64,000 bases of DNA, taken from contig MVQO01000026.1 of the NCBI GenBank assembly GCA_002067585.1, positions 1 to 64,000 on the forward strand, in the 5' to 3' direction. The translations under genes and the position numbers were made by a program. This document shows positions 1 through 8,946 of the stretch, in pieces. Numbering within the stretch: position 1 is the stretch's first letter; each line of letters starts with the position of its first letter. Origin of the DNA: Syntrophorhabdus sp. PtaB.Bin027. GTDB taxonomy: Bacteria; Desulfobacterota; Syntrophorhabdia; Syntrophorhabdales; Syntrophorhabdaceae. Under the pieces are notes generated by a model that was not told the DNA's origin, searched no databases, and was given only the letters and a program-made list of their open reading frames with translations.

Positions 1-1
1 A

Positions 2-295
2 ACCCCTGTTTTGCTGACAAAAGGCACTCACAATCTCTTTGCATCATTTCGACGAGGTTACTTTTTCAACTCCAAAGAGCCGAAACTCTATGTTTCAGAT
101 AAACATGTTGACAAGGAAGCTATTCTTTCAATTGAGAAAGATGCATCGATTTACATAGAAGTCATGTTGAACCCTTCCTTTGATGGAGATAATATAGAGT
201 TTAAAATCTACGATGTGACTGAGAAAAAATCCCAACTCTTGAAAACAATCATTAAGACAGAAGCTGCTAAGTCAATAGAATTTTTTAAGGATTAA
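2..295 (+). CDS. C-terminal part of an unrecognised protein (partial)
   Basis: The reading frame is open from the left edge, so this is the tail of a longer gene; a TTG at 11 is inside it and is probably not the start. The visible 98 residues are rich in charged residues and alternating hydrophobics (SIYIEVMLNP, IEFKIYDV), which suggests a beta-rich domain. I recognise no family. Its TAA stop overlaps the ATG of the next gene (TAATG), so the two are likely translationally coupled. Confidence 0.55.
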   Translation, partial: TPVLLTKGTHNLFASFRRGYFFNSKEPKLYVSDKHVDKEAILSIEKDASIYIEVMLNPSFDGDNIEFKIYDVTEKKSQLLKTIIKTEAAKSIEFFKD

Positions 296-1044
296 TGCCT
301 TCTGAAAGGCTATCGAAATTCCTCTCCAGTTCAGGAATCGCATCACGAAGGAAATGCGATACTATTATTAAGTCAGGAAGAGTCAAAGTTAATAATAGTA
401 CCATATTAGAACCATTTTATAAGGTATTACCTTGCATTGACAATGTAACTGTCGATAATTATAAGGTAATACCGTATACTCAATTTATTTACTTAGCCTT
501 AAATAAACCAATAAACTATATATCTGATCTTGTGAAGGAAAGAGATCGGCACGATGCAAGATCTTTGATTCCTGTAAAAACGTATTTGTTTCCGGTTGGG
601 AGACTTGACTATAACTCAGAAGGTTTAATACTATTCACAAACGACGGTAATTTTGCACAGAAAATAACTCATCCCAAATATGGCGTTGATAAAGAATATC
701 TGGTTAAGTTTAAAGGAATAATTGAAGATTATTTATTAAATAAAGTTCAGAAAGGTGTCTCCATTGAAGGATCACTCCATAAGATAAAAAAAATATCCTT
801 CATAAAAACATCTCAAACTAATAGTTGGTATAACGTAATCCTTGATGTGGGTAAGAATAGAATGATAAGAAAAATTGGCTATTCAATTCATCATCCTGTT
901 TTAAAGCTCAAACGAATTCGCATCGGTCCGGTTACATTGGGTGGTCTTAAACCTGGTGAATATCGATCACTCTCAAAAAAGGAAAGAGATTATTTCATTA
1001 ATTTATCGGTTCCTGAAACACAAACAAAAATAGACAGAATTTAA
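295..1044 (+). CDS. 16S/23S rRNA pseudouridine synthase, RsuA/RluB family
   Basis: Isomerises a specific uridine in rRNA to pseudouridine. Residues 1-60 form an S4 RNA-binding domain (ERLSKFLSSSGIASRRKCD). The catalytic motif VGRLDYNSEGLILFTNDG lies at about residues 101-118, with Asp105 as the expected nucleophile. The C-terminal block GKNRMIRKIG...LKRIRIGP...GLKPGEYRSL is typical of the family. Length (249 residues) fits RluB/RluE/RsuA; which rRNA position is modified cannot be told by eye. It overlaps the upstream gene by one base and converges with the dehydrogenase gene at 2321-1179. Confidence 0.93.
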   Translation: MPSERLSKFLSSSGIASRRKCDTIIKSGRVKVNNSTILEPFYKVLPCIDNVTVDNYKVIPYTQFIYLALNKPINYISDLVKERDRHDARSLIPVKTYLFPVGRLDYNSEGLILFTNDGNFAQKITHPKYGVDKEYLVKFKGIIEDYLLNKVQKGVSIEGSLHKIKKISFIKTSQTNSWYNVILDVGKNRMIRKIGYSIHHPVLKLKRIRIGPVTLGGLKPGEYRSLSKKERDYFINLSVPETQTKIDRI

Positions 1045-1178
1045 TTGTGGTCTGTTACAATCGATAGTTAACATAATATCTCTTATCGGTACTTATATTT
1101 TTTCAACCAAAAACATTTTGCTTGACGATCTTATTGATTTGATTTTTTGAAAAACTTTATAGATTTTACAAACTTCGA

Positions 1179-2321
1179 TCAAAGAGATAGCATTGAAATG
1201 GTTGTTTCTGTTTGATGTACTTTAGCGCCCCTCTTGACTAGTTCAGCAAGGAACTTGGCGGGGTTAATGCAACCCTCGGGTGCTACGACGCCTTTGACTG
1301 TAACATCCCCGGCACCAATCATGAGGGCGGCAATTGAGGCAGGAAGGCCTGTACCTGGCGCCATTCTTCCGACAACGCAAGCTGTATATGTTGTCTGTTT
1401 CCCATCCTTTTCACCTTTTACTATAACTTTTAAACCTGAGGAAGCAGGTCCTTTATCCCTATTTTGTGGAATTGTCTCCCATAGTTTCAATGTTAGGTCA
1501 TAAGGAACTACTTTTGTTCCATTTAATTCAATGTATTCCTTATTAAGAAGCCCTGTGGCTTTCTGTTCTTTTATTAGTTTGTCTACCCATAACGGCATGA
1601 GTCCGCCTTTTATTACCACTTTTTTAACACCTTGAATGTACTTCGGTATGGTTAATGGCTGAGGGTGGCCTACATAACTGACAACACATTCTCCGAGCGG
1701 TTCCAGAAACTTCTCTATTTCCTCGCCTGTACCTCCTTCCACGTATTCGAGCTTTCCATCTAGATACTGTGGTATTTTCCCCAGAATCATATGAAGGCTG
1801 TGATCCCAGGTTGCACCTGAAACCTCAGCAATACTTATTACCCAGTAGAGATAGATCTCATCAACGCGATCAAGTTTGTCAGCATACCACTTTACGAGCA
1901 CATTGTTCGTGCCTGGGTCTGATCCCATGCCTGTTAAAACGATAATGTCTGCGTCTTTTGCAGCTTTATCAATATTAGAGGCAAATAGAATTTCCGTTGC
2001 CTCATAATCATCGCAAATATCAATATAATTTACTTTAGCTTCAACTGCTGCCTTGGCGACTGCCACTGCTGTTTTGTAAAAAGGACCAGCACAGTTGATC
2101 ACAACATCCACCTTCTTGATTGCATCAACCATACTATTGTGGTTGTTCACATCAATTTTAGCAAGGGAAATTTTATCGCTTGTTTGCAGTTTCTGTTGTA
2201 ATCTGTTTAAAGCTGTATTTTTATCACCGAGAATGACTGCCGCAATCTGTCTTTGTTTTATAAGATCTCTTGCAACACCCTGGCCCATACTGCCTGTACC
2301 GCCTATAACCAATACTCTCAT
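1179..2321 (-). CDS. Saccharopine dehydrogenase-like NAD(P)-dependent oxidoreductase
   Basis: The N-terminus MRVLVIGGTGSMGQG is a Rossmann nucleotide-binding loop, and the segments VVINCAGPFY and DICDDYEAT match the saccharopine-dehydrogenase/homospermidine-synthase-like superfamily. Length is 380 residues. The substrate is unknown: lysine metabolism is possible, but many members of this family act on other amino acids or lipids. It is the last gene of a leftward cluster with a VOC protein and an isopropylmalate-dehydrogenase relative, separated from the VOC gene by 25 bases. No terminator is obvious after its stop. Confidence 0.85.
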   Translation of the reverse strand: MRVLVIGGTGSMGQGVARDLIKQRQIAAVILGDKNTALNRLQQKLQTSDKISLAKIDVNNHNSMVDAIKKVDVVINCAGPFYKTAVAVAKAAVEAKVNYIDICDDYEATEILFASNIDKAAKDADIIVLTGMGSDPGTNNVLVKWYADKLDRVDEIYLYWVISIAEVSGATWDHSLHMILGKIPQYLDGKLEYVEGGTGEEIEKFLEPLGECVVSYVGHPQPLTIPKYIQGVKKVVIKGGLMPLWVDKLIKEQKATGLLNKEYIELNGTKVVPYDLTLKLWETIPQNRDKGPASSGLKVIVKGEKDGKQTTYTACVVGRMAPGTGLPASIAALMIGAGDVTVKGVVAPEGCINPAKFLAELVKRGAKVHQTETTISMLSL

Positions 2322-2346
2322 TGATAACCCTCACTATTCAGAGCAA

Positions 2347-2766
2347 TTACTTACTTAAATCAAAATCCCCTTCCAGAAGCTCTGTCAATACTCCGTGCAA
2401 CTTGTTTGGATGATGGATAAAAGCATACCTGTTCCCAAACAGTTCTCTGGGTTTTTCGTCGATTAGCTCTATATTTTTTTGCTTTAATTCTTCCAATGCT
2501 TTTGACAAGTCATCAACTTTATATGATATTAGGAAAGCGCCCTCCCCTTTCTTTTCAATAAATTTTGCAACCTCACCGTCGGGAGATGTTGACTCCATAA
2601 ACTCGACGGCTACTTCACCTATATAATATCGTGCAACTTTGATTTTTTCTGAATCTGCGATATATTCGCAATCCGGCACCAATCCAAAATCATCTCTATA
2701 AATCCTTTTTGTATCCTCAAGATCTTTTACCGCAAAGCAAATATGGTCAATTTTCTCTATTTTCAT
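2347..2766 (-). CDS. VOC-superfamily protein resembling methylmalonyl-CoA epimerase
   Basis: Overall pattern and length (139 residues) match methylmalonyl-CoA epimerase: IDHICFAVKDLE near the N-terminus, FMESTSPDGEVAKFIEKKGEG in the middle, and a terminal acidic LTELLEG. Two of the metal-ligand positions expected in the epimerase appear changed: the usual Gln region reads SEKIKVARYY, and the motif usually written G-[I/V]-H-H-[I/L] reads GAFLIS. The first His (DHICFAV) and the final Glu remain. It may therefore be a VOC enzyme with a different substrate, or a non-catalytic relative. Confidence 0.75.
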   Translation of the reverse strand: MKIEKIDHICFAVKDLEDTKRIYRDDFGLVPDCEYIADSEKIKVARYYIGEVAVEFMESTSPDGEVAKFIEKKGEGAFLISYKVDDLSKALEELKQKNIELIDEKPRELFGNRYAFIHHPNKLHGVLTELLEGDFDLSK

Positions 2767-2815
2767 TCTGGTTCACCTCATGTCAATTTTTTCACTGACC
2801 TTGTGACCGGGTTGC

Positions 2816-3883
2816 CTATTGATCAACTATATTCTGAACAATCAAATCACCCAATTCTTTCGTTCCCATACCCATTTTTCCTGCATCCAGCGATCTTACA
2901 TTGTTTATAAGGGCTTTTTGGACGGCTATTTCAATTGAATCTGCAGCCGCTTGTTGATCAAGAAACTCCAGCATCATTGCTCCAGCAAGTATAGCCGCAA
3001 GGGGATTGATCATATTTTTTCCTGTATATTTTGGTGCAGATCCTCCCATTGGCTCGAACATTGAAACACCTTCAGGGTTTATATTTCCTCCAGCTGCAAT
3101 ACCAAGTCCGCCTTGAATAATCGCGCCAAGATCTGTGATGATGTCTCCGAACATATTGTCAGTTACAATAACATCAAACCATTCAGGATTCTTGACCATC
3201 CACATACATGTTGCATCTACATGCGCATAATCCGTAGATATATCCGGGTACTCTTTAGCAATTTCGTAGAATGTCCTTTCCCACAAGTCAAATGCATAAG
3301 TTAGTACGTTCGTCTTCCCACATAAAGTAAGCTTTTTTGATTTATTTCTTTTTTGAGTATACTGAAAAGCAAAACGAATACACCGCTCAACACCTTTTCT
3401 TGTATTGATTGACTCCTGAGTTGCAATTTCGTCTTTGGTTCCTTTTTTTAAAACACCCCCTGCTCCAGCGTATAACCCTTCTGTGTTTTCCCTGACCACA
3501 ATGAAGTCGATATCCTTTGGCCCCTTATTTTTTAAAGGCGTGTCGACTCCCTCGTAAAGCTTGACCGGTCTCAAGTTGATATATTGATCAAGCTCAAAAC
3601 GCAGACGAAGAAGAATGCCTTTTTCTAGGATACCAGGTTTAACTTCAGGATGACCGATTGCCCCGAGATAAATGGCATCATGTTGTCTTAATTCATTTAT
3701 TATACTGTCTGGAAGCACTTCGCCAGTTTTTTTAAAACGTTCTCCACCAAGATCGTACCTGGTAAATTTTGTGTTGAATCCAAATTTATGGCTTGCAGCT
3801 TGGACAACTTTTACTCCTTCAGCCAGGACTTCTGGGCCTGTACCATCGCCAGGCAACAAAGCTACGCTATATTCATTTTTCAT
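2816..3883 (-). CDS. Isocitrate/isopropylmalate dehydrogenase family protein, LeuB-like
   Basis: NAD-dependent beta-decarboxylating dehydrogenase. Family marks: [11 protein letters not shown] at the N-terminus, the arginine-bearing [34 protein letters not shown], the catalytic Lys region [21 protein letters not shown] and [13 protein letters not shown]. Most like 3-isopropylmalate dehydrogenase (leucine synthesis), but no other leu gene is nearby, so homoisocitrate- or tartrate-type substrates are possible. Three in-frame starts exist; I chose ATG 3883 because GGGGGC lies five bases upstream, whereas the ATG at 3913 has no visible Shine-Dalgarno. Confidence 0.88.
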   Translation of the reverse strand: MKNEYSVALLPGDGTGPEVLAEGVKVVQAASHKFGFNTKFTRYDLGGERFKKTGEVLPDSIINELRQHDAIYLGAIGHPEVKPGILEKGILLRLRFELDQYINLRPVKLYEGVDTPLKNKGPKDIDFIVVRENTEGLYAGAGGVLKKGTKDEIATQESINTRKGVERCIRFAFQYTQKRNKSKKLTLCGKTNVLTYAFDLWERTFYEIAKEYPDISTDYAHVDATCMWMVKNPEWFDVIVTDNMFGDIITDLGAIIQGGLGIAAGGNINPEGVSMFEPMGGSAPKYTGKNMINPLAAILAGAMMLEFLDQQAAADSIEIAVQKALINNVRSLDAGKMGMGTKELGDLIVQNIVDQ

Positions 3884-3937
3884 GATAGCCCCCATGTTTT
3901 TATTGGAACTCATTATTACAGTAGTTTTTTGTCTTCT

Positions 3938-5221
3938 TCAATGAAACGAAATTGCTTTAGCACCAATATCCTTTCGATACTGCATCCCATCGAATCGTAT
4001 ACATGAGACTGCATCGTAAACCTTTCTCGTAGCATCTCTGTAGGTTTGACCTATTGCCGTAATGCCGAGGACCCGTCCCCCTGCTGTGTAAAAATTATTT
4101 CCTGCCTTTTTTGTCCCTGCGTGGAAGACCATGACGTCCTTATCTCCCTTGAGGTCGTCCAGGCCGTTTATAACCATCCCCTTTTCAGCTTTCTCAGGAT
4201 AACCTTTTGATGCGAGGACAACACATACAGATACCCCATCTTTCCACTGAATAGCCTCTGATTCATTTAATGTACCTTCTATGCATGACTGAAATATAGG
4301 TACAATATCGTTTTCCATTTTGAATAAGAGGGGCTGCGTTTCAGGGTCACCGAGACGGGCATTAAACTCTATTACATAGGGTTTTTTATCATCCATTAAC
4401 ATGAGCCCTCCGTATAGTACCCCTTTGTAATCTGTGCCTTCGTTTTTCATAGCATTAATAGTTCGTTTCATAATGCTAGTTTTGATCTCACCCTCCATTC
4501 CATCATCAATAAAAGGAATAGGCGTATAAGCCCCCATTCCACCTGTATTCGGTCCCTTATCATTATCGAGAAGCGGTTTATGGTCTTGTGAGGCGAGCAT
4601 TGGGAGTATAGATTCACCATCAGTGAACACAATATACGATGCTTCTATTCCAGAAAGAAACTGTTCCACAATTACCCGTTCCCCTGCCTCACCATGAATT
4701 TTATTCACCATAACGTTTTTTAATACTTCCTTTCCCACATCATTATTTTTTATAACATAGGCACCTTTTCCCGCACACAATCCATCAGCTTTAATTACGT
4801 ATGGAGCTCCAATTTCGTTCACATACCTATTGGCATCTTTGAAGTCACTAAAAATACGGAAAGAGCCAGTCGGTACATCGTATTTATCCATTAGTTCTTT
4901 TGCGAAAATTTTGCTTGCTTCAATCTGTGCGCCCTTTTTTCGCGGCCCAAAAATGGGAATATCGTGTTCCTCGAAATAATCCACAATGCCTATTGCAAGT
5001 GGATTCTCTGGGCCAACCACAACAAGGTCTATGTGCTCGCGCTTTGCAAACTTGACAAGTCCATCGAGATCTTGGAGGTTAATATCAACACAATCAGCAA
5101 TCTCGGAAATTCCACCATTACCAGGAATACAAAAAATCGATTGCACTCCTTTTGATTGTGATATCTTCCATGCTATCGCGTGTTCCCTGCCCCCACCACC
5201 TATTATCAAAACTTTCATCAT
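3938..5221 (-). CDS. purD: Phosphoribosylamine-glycine ligase (GARS)
   Basis: Second step of purine synthesis: ATP-dependent joining of phosphoribosylamine and glycine. ATP-grasp enzyme. N-terminal VLIIGGGGREHAIAW; RVIVEQFLSGIEASYIVF and the strongly conserved blocks DHKPLLDNDKGPNTGGMGAY and VIEFNARLGDPETQ are all present. 427 residues, the usual full length. It lies ten bases downstream of the IMP cyclohydrolase gene on the same strand, so the two purine genes are probably co-transcribed. ATGATG gives two adjacent starts. Confidence 0.96.
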   Translation of the reverse strand: MMKVLIIGGGGREHAIAWKISQSKGVQSIFCIPGNGGISEIADCVDINLQDLDGLVKFAKREHIDLVVVGPENPLAIGIVDYFEEHDIPIFGPRKKGAQIEASKIFAKELMDKYDVPTGSFRIFSDFKDANRYVNEIGAPYVIKADGLCAGKGAYVIKNNDVGKEVLKNVMVNKIHGEAGERVIVEQFLSGIEASYIVFTDGESILPMLASQDHKPLLDNDKGPNTGGMGAYTPIPFIDDGMEGEIKTSIMKRTINAMKNEGTDYKGVLYGGLMLMDDKKPYVIEFNARLGDPETQPLLFKMENDIVPIFQSCIEGTLNESEAIQWKDGVSVCVVLASKGYPEKAEKGMVINGLDDLKGDKDVMVFHAGTKKAGNNFYTAGGRVLGITAIGQTYRDATRKVYDAVSCIRFDGMQYRKDIGAKAISFH

Positions 5222-5230
5222 CCAATCCTC

Positions 5231-5821
5231 TCAAGACTTTATTTCTGACAGATAAGTATAAATAGCCTTGTCATAATCTGCAGTCAGATAAAAAACTTTC
5301 ATGGCAAGGTAGAATCTTAGTTCCTCTGTTGTTTCACCATTATTTGTCTTTATGCTCTCAATGATATTGGGATAATCAGCAGGATCAACGATAACGGTCA
5401 CAAACTTAAAGTTTTTCGCTGCTGCCCTGATCATAGAAGGACCACCGATATCAATGTTTTCAATTGCTTCTTCAAACTTGCAACCCTTACTGATGACTTC
5501 CTTAAAGGGATAAAGGTTCACTACAATCATATCGATATGTTTTATGTTGTGGGCTTTCATTGCAGCCTGATGATCAGCATTATCTCTGATGTTTAATATA
5601 CCACCATGAACTTTAGGATGTAGGGTCTTAACTCTTCCATCCATGATTTCAGGGAAACCCGTATAAGAACTTACTTCAACAGGGTTTACCCCTATTCCGT
5701 CAAGGTATTTTTTGGTGCCACCCGTAGACAATACCTCTACATTAAACTCTTTGAGGCAGAGAGCTAATTCAGAAAGACCGGTTTTGTCAGACACACTTAT
5801 GATAGCCCTTTGTATTTTCAT
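5231..5821 (-). CDS. purH: Stand-alone IMP cyclohydrolase (N-terminal PurH domain only)
   Basis: Closes the purine ring of FAICAR to IMP. The 196-residue protein is the MGS-like IMP cyclohydrolase domain: [51 protein letters not shown] and [17 protein letters not shown]. Bacterial PurH is usually about 510-530 residues, with a C-terminal AICAR formyltransferase domain. Here the frame ends naturally after the cyclohydrolase domain, and purD follows after nine bases, leaving no room for the second domain. The formyltransferase must be encoded elsewhere, for example by a separate AICARFT or PurP-type enzyme. Confidence 0.93.
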   Translation of the reverse strand: MKIQRAIISVSDKTGLSELALCLKEFNVEVLSTGGTKKYLDGIGVNPVEVSSYTGFPEIMDGRVKTLHPKVHGGILNIRDNADHQAAMKAHNIKHIDMIVVNLYPFKEVISKGCKFEEAIENIDIGGPSMIRAAAKNFKFVTVIVDPADYPNIIESIKTNNGETTEELRFYLAMKVFYLTADYDKAIYTYLSEIKS

Positions 5822-5832
5822 TTCTTTCCCCC

Positions 5833-6474
5833 TTATAGACCTAATTCTTCATTTATCAGATAAACCGATATGTTAGTACCAATCGGCCTTCTCTGTATTA
5901 TCGATGTAATCCTGCAGATTCTTGCTTCAACTTTACAATCGTGGCAATATCCAGTTTCAGCACATGGAAGGGGCATATTCAACCTTTTGGCGTTGAGTGG
6001 AGCAGCAATTCTTTTTATACGATCTAAAGCCGAGCTGATATCTGGTGTTATCTTATTATATCCTGCTATAATGATGACTTTTTTTGGTCCAAAAGTCATT
6101 GCATTAACTCGGTTACCGGAGCCATCAATGTTAACAATATCACCTTTCTCTGTGATTGCGTTTGCGCTCGACAAAAAAAGATCACACGTGAGTTGAGCTA
6201 GCCTTATTACATCAATATCTTCTTTTGTTAATCCTTGTTTCCAATGATCCAGAACCTCCACATCAATTTGTGCAAGATTCTCAAGGAGTCCTATCCCTCT
6301 TATGCTTAGTGATCCACCAATGCCAATCGTCATTCCAGGATAAACATGATACATGATAGACTCCAGGAGTGATGTTCTGTCAGTAAAAAAATGGGCATCA
6401 AAATAGTTAGACAAAAGAGCCTTTACGGTTCTTTCCATCATCCTTTCTTTGTGCCACTCTCGAAGATTTTCCAT
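5833..6474 (-). CDS. LUD-domain protein (lactate-utilisation/YkgG-like)
   Basis: 213 residues with the LUD (formerly DUF162) pattern: [61 protein letters not shown] and [14 protein letters not shown]. The tail carries a cysteine cluster, [13 protein letters not shown] and ARICRI, found in a subset of LUD proteins. Some LUD proteins take part in lactate oxidation complexes, but stand-alone members like this have no settled function. It is the first gene of the leftward cluster ending with the saccharopine-dehydrogenase-like gene, eleven bases before the IMP cyclohydrolase. Confidence 0.85.
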   Translation of the reverse strand: MENLREWHKERMMERTVKALLSNYFDAHFFTDRTSLLESIMYHVYPGMTIGIGGSLSIRGIGLLENLAQIDVEVLDHWKQGLTKEDIDVIRLAQLTCDLFLSSANAITEKGDIVNIDGSGNRVNAMTFGPKKVIIIAGYNKITPDISSALDRIKRIAAPLNAKRLNMPLPCAETGYCHDCKVEARICRITSIIQRRPIGTNISVYLINEELGL

Positions 6475-6555
6475 TAAATTTCCTAAAATGAAGATTTATA
6501 GTAATTTCTCGTTGGGCATTTTGTCAACACTAAATGTCTCATGATTTTCTATTTT

Positions 6556-7488
6556 TCATGAGCCTGCGGTAATATAATAAACCTCTGTACCCGAGTAATA
6601 ATCTTTTATCAACCCTTTTTTTTGCATACTACGTAGTGTTTTTTTAATAACAGATGATTTCACGCCGGTTATCGCAACTATATCACGTAAAGTAAGGGCT
6701 CTTCTTTTTAAAATATCGAGAAGTGTTTCCACCCAGTCCTCATAATGTTTGTGGATACTACCATCTTTTTCAAATGGAGAAATGACTTCACATTTATCTC
6801 CAAAAAAACTTCTTATTTGTTCCAATTCCTCCCGTTCCATGCGGTCTGTATTACTTTCGCATGGTGGTCTCGTAACGGTGTTCAGATGAATCTTGTCTAC
6901 GTTCAAATCATATAGTATGTCACGCATTTTTCTCAGATCTTCTGATGAGTCATTCATGCCTTTAATTAACATAATTTCCAACCAAATCAATCCTCTATAA
7001 CATTTTCGAAATACCTTGATACCGTCTATTATCTCTATCAGGTTGATACCTGGCTGTGGCCTGTTGATGCATTGAAACATTTGTTCAGATGCAGCATCGA
7101 GTGATGGCAATACAACATCAGCGTCCATAAGATCATCTCTCACCTCTTCAAAGCTTAACAGTGTGCTGTTTGTGATCACTGCTATGGGAGTGTCAATACT
7201 ATTTTTTATCTCCCTGATCATTGTTCCTAAATTCCTATTCAATGTTGGTTCGCCAGAGCCGGAAAATGTAACAAAATCGACTTTGTCAGCGGCATGCACA
7301 GCAGCAATCACCTCATTAACCACCTCTTTTTCTTCAAGAAATGCCTTTCTCGCTACATTCTTTTCTGTTGTCTTTCCTACCTGACAGTAAATACAATCAA
7401 AATTACAATATTTACGCGGAATTATATCCACACCTAATGAAAAACCAAGTCTTCTTGACGGCACAGGACCAAACACAAATTTACGCAT
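6556..7488 (-). CDS. Radical SAM protein with C-terminal winged-helix segment
   Basis: Residues Cys28, Cys32 and Cys35 form the CxxxCxxC motif (KYCNFDCIYCQVG) that binds the [4Fe-4S]-SAM cluster. The start FGPVPSRRLGFSLGVDIIP is characteristic of a widespread uncharacterised radical SAM group. TFSGSGEPTLN is the glycine-rich SAM-binding strand. The last 60 residues (LLDILKRRALTLRDIVAITG...IKKTLRSMQKKGLIKDYY) look like a winged-helix domain, suggesting nucleic-acid or regulatory contact. Substrate unknown. It is monocistronic by position, with its start about 60 bases left of the tRNA-Val promoter. Confidence 0.88.
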   Translation of the reverse strand: MRKFVFGPVPSRRLGFSLGVDIIPRKYCNFDCIYCQVGKTTEKNVARKAFLEEKEVVNEVIAAVHAADKVDFVTFSGSGEPTLNRNLGTMIREIKNSIDTPIAVITNSTLLSFEEVRDDLMDADVVLPSLDAASEQMFQCINRPQPGINLIEIIDGIKVFRKCYRGLIWLEIMLIKGMNDSSEDLRKMRDILYDLNVDKIHLNTVTRPPCESNTDRMEREELEQIRSFFGDKCEVISPFEKDGSIHKHYEDWVETLLDILKRRALTLRDIVAITGVKSSVIKKTLRSMQKKGLIKDYYSGTEVYYITAGS

Positions 7489-7545
7489 ATGAGAATATAA
7501 ACGATTACCATGAGAATTGAAATAGAATTCACATCTGCGTTTATA

Positions 7546-7575
7546 TTGACTTTTTTATTTTTATACGCTTATAAT
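7546..7575 (+). promoter_or_regulatory. Sigma-70 promoter for tRNA-Val and the yebC-ruvCAB genes
   Basis: TTGACT at 7546-7551 and a perfect TATAAT at 7570-7575 are separated by 18 bases. Transcription would begin about 7582, at the first base of the tRNA. No terminator is visible between the tRNA and yebC, so the same promoter probably serves the protein genes. Confidence 0.8.
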
Positions 7576-7582
7576 TATGCAC

Positions 7583-7659
7583 GGGCGATTAGCTCAGATG
7601 GTTAGAGCGCTGGTCTCACATACCAGAGGTCGTTGGTTCGAATCCAATATCGCCCACCA
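7583..7659 (+). tRNA. tRNA-Val (anticodon CAC), CCA encoded
   Basis: Acceptor GGGCGAT pairs with ATCGCCC. The anticodon stem CTGGT/ACCAG encloses the loop CTCACAT with anticodon CAC, and the T arm contains GGTTCGAATCC. The 3' CCA is encoded (7657-7659). The yebC start lies only 20 bases downstream, so the tRNA must be processed from a transcript that continues into yebC-ruvCAB. Confidence 0.95.
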
Positions 7660-7679
7660 TTCAATCCTCAGGGGGTCCA

Positions 7680-8432
7680 ATGTCAGGCCACAGTAAATGG
7701 AGTTCTATTAAACACAAGAAAGGTGCGGCTGATGCAAAAAGAGGAAAGATATTTACTAAACTCATCAGAGAAATAACAACTGCAGCTCGTATTGGCGGTG
7801 GAGATCCAGAATCCAACTCAAGACTCAGGGTCGCAATTTCCCAAGCGAAGGCTGAGAACATGCCCAAGGATAATATTGAAAAAGCTATCAAGAAAGGCAC
7901 AAGTGTTGGAGAAGGTGGAGAAAATTACGAGGAGCACATCTATGAAGGCTATGGACCGGGAGGCGTTGCAATACTAATTCAGGCACTGACTGATAACAAT
8001 AAAAGGACAACGGCTGATATCAGGCATATCCTTTCAAGGCTTAACGGTAACCTTGCTGAGCCAGGCAGTGTCTCGTGGATATTCAGCAAGAAAGGCTATA
8101 TAACATTTGATAAAAAAACCGTTGACGAAGATAAAATTATGGAACACGCCCTTGAAGCCGGTGCTGAGGACATTACATCGGATGAAAACGAGATTGAAGT
8201 TATCACCGATCTTCAAAGTTTTGAAAAGGTCAGGAAGGCTTTTGAAAATGCTGGACTTAAATATGTACTAGCCGAAATGAGCATGATTCCTCAAACTTCT
8301 GTCAAATTGGAGGGCAAAAATGCCGAAACCATGTTGAAACTGATGGAGGCACTGGAAGACTCCGATGATGTACAGAGCGTATACGCTAATTTTGACATTC
8401 CGGCACAAGAATTGGAAAGACTAAGCCAATAA
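7680..8432 (+). CDS. yebC: YebC/PmpR-family protein
   Basis: 250 residues, starting [20 protein letters not shown] with the family motifs [20 protein letters not shown] and [14 protein letters not shown], and further on [14 protein letters not shown]. The family is described as DNA-binding regulators, and more recently as factors that relieve ribosome stalling at proline-rich stretches. It is placed directly before ruvC, a very common arrangement. Shine-Dalgarno AGGGGG precedes the ATG. One base separates its stop from ruvC. Confidence 0.97.
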   Translation: MSGHSKWSSIKHKKGAADAKRGKIFTKLIREITTAARIGGGDPESNSRLRVAISQAKAENMPKDNIEKAIKKGTSVGEGGENYEEHIYEGYGPGGVAILIQALTDNNKRTTADIRHILSRLNGNLAEPGSVSWIFSKKGYITFDKKTVDEDKIMEHALEAGAEDITSDENEIEVITDLQSFEKVRKAFENAGLKYVLAEMSMIPQTSVKLEGKNAETMLKLMEALEDSDDVQSVYANFDIPAQELERLSQ

Positions 8433-8433
8433 C

Positions 8434-8946
8434 ATGAGAGTTATTGGAATTGATCCTGGACTTTCCGCTACCGGCTACGGCATAATCGAGAGTAGCGGCC
8501 TCAATAAATACACAGGAATTGCTTATGGAAGTATAAAAACCTCTCGTAAAAAAGATATCCCGACTCGGCTTTTTGATATTTTTACAAACCTGGCAAATAT
8601 TATAGAATCATACTCACCATCATACGGTGGCATTGAGACCATATTTGTAGGCAAAGACCCGAAAAATCATCTTCATATGGGAGAAGTCAGGGGCGTCATC
8701 TTTTTAGCTATGAAGATGAAAAATATATCTATTCGCGAATTCTCTCCTTTACAAGTAAAAAAATCAGTCACCGGCTATGGTGGAGCTCAAAAACCACAAG
8801 TATCGTTCATGGTCACCAGACTTCTTAATATAGATACTGTTATCGATGAACACACTGCTGATGCTCTGGCAATTGCCATGGCCGTTTTAAATCAACATGA
8901 CCTAGAGCAGAGATACGTACACTATGATAGAATCACTTCACGGTAG
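8434..8946 (+). CDS. ruvC: Holliday junction resolvase RuvC
   Basis: Endonuclease that nicks Holliday junctions symmetrically at the RuvAB-bound crossover. 170 residues. The acidic catalytic set is present: Asp7 (VIGIDPGLSATGYG), Glu68 (GGIETIF), and His140/Asp143 in DEHTADALAIA. It starts one base after yebC and overlaps ruvA by 23 bases, so expression is tightly coupled. Confidence 0.96.
   Translation: MRVIGIDPGLSATGYGIIESSGLNKYTGIAYGSIKTSRKKDIPTRLFDIFTNLANIIESYSPSYGGIETIFVGKDPKNHLHMGEVRGVIFLAMKMKNISIREFSPLQVKKSVTGYGGAQKPQVSFMVTRLLNIDTVIDEHTADALAIAMAVLNQHDLEQRYVHYDRITSR

Noticed and set aside
6538-6562. CTCATGA/TCATGAG hairpin at the end of the radical SAM gene as a terminator
   Set aside because: Only 7 bp with an 11-base loop and no T-run on the minus strand.
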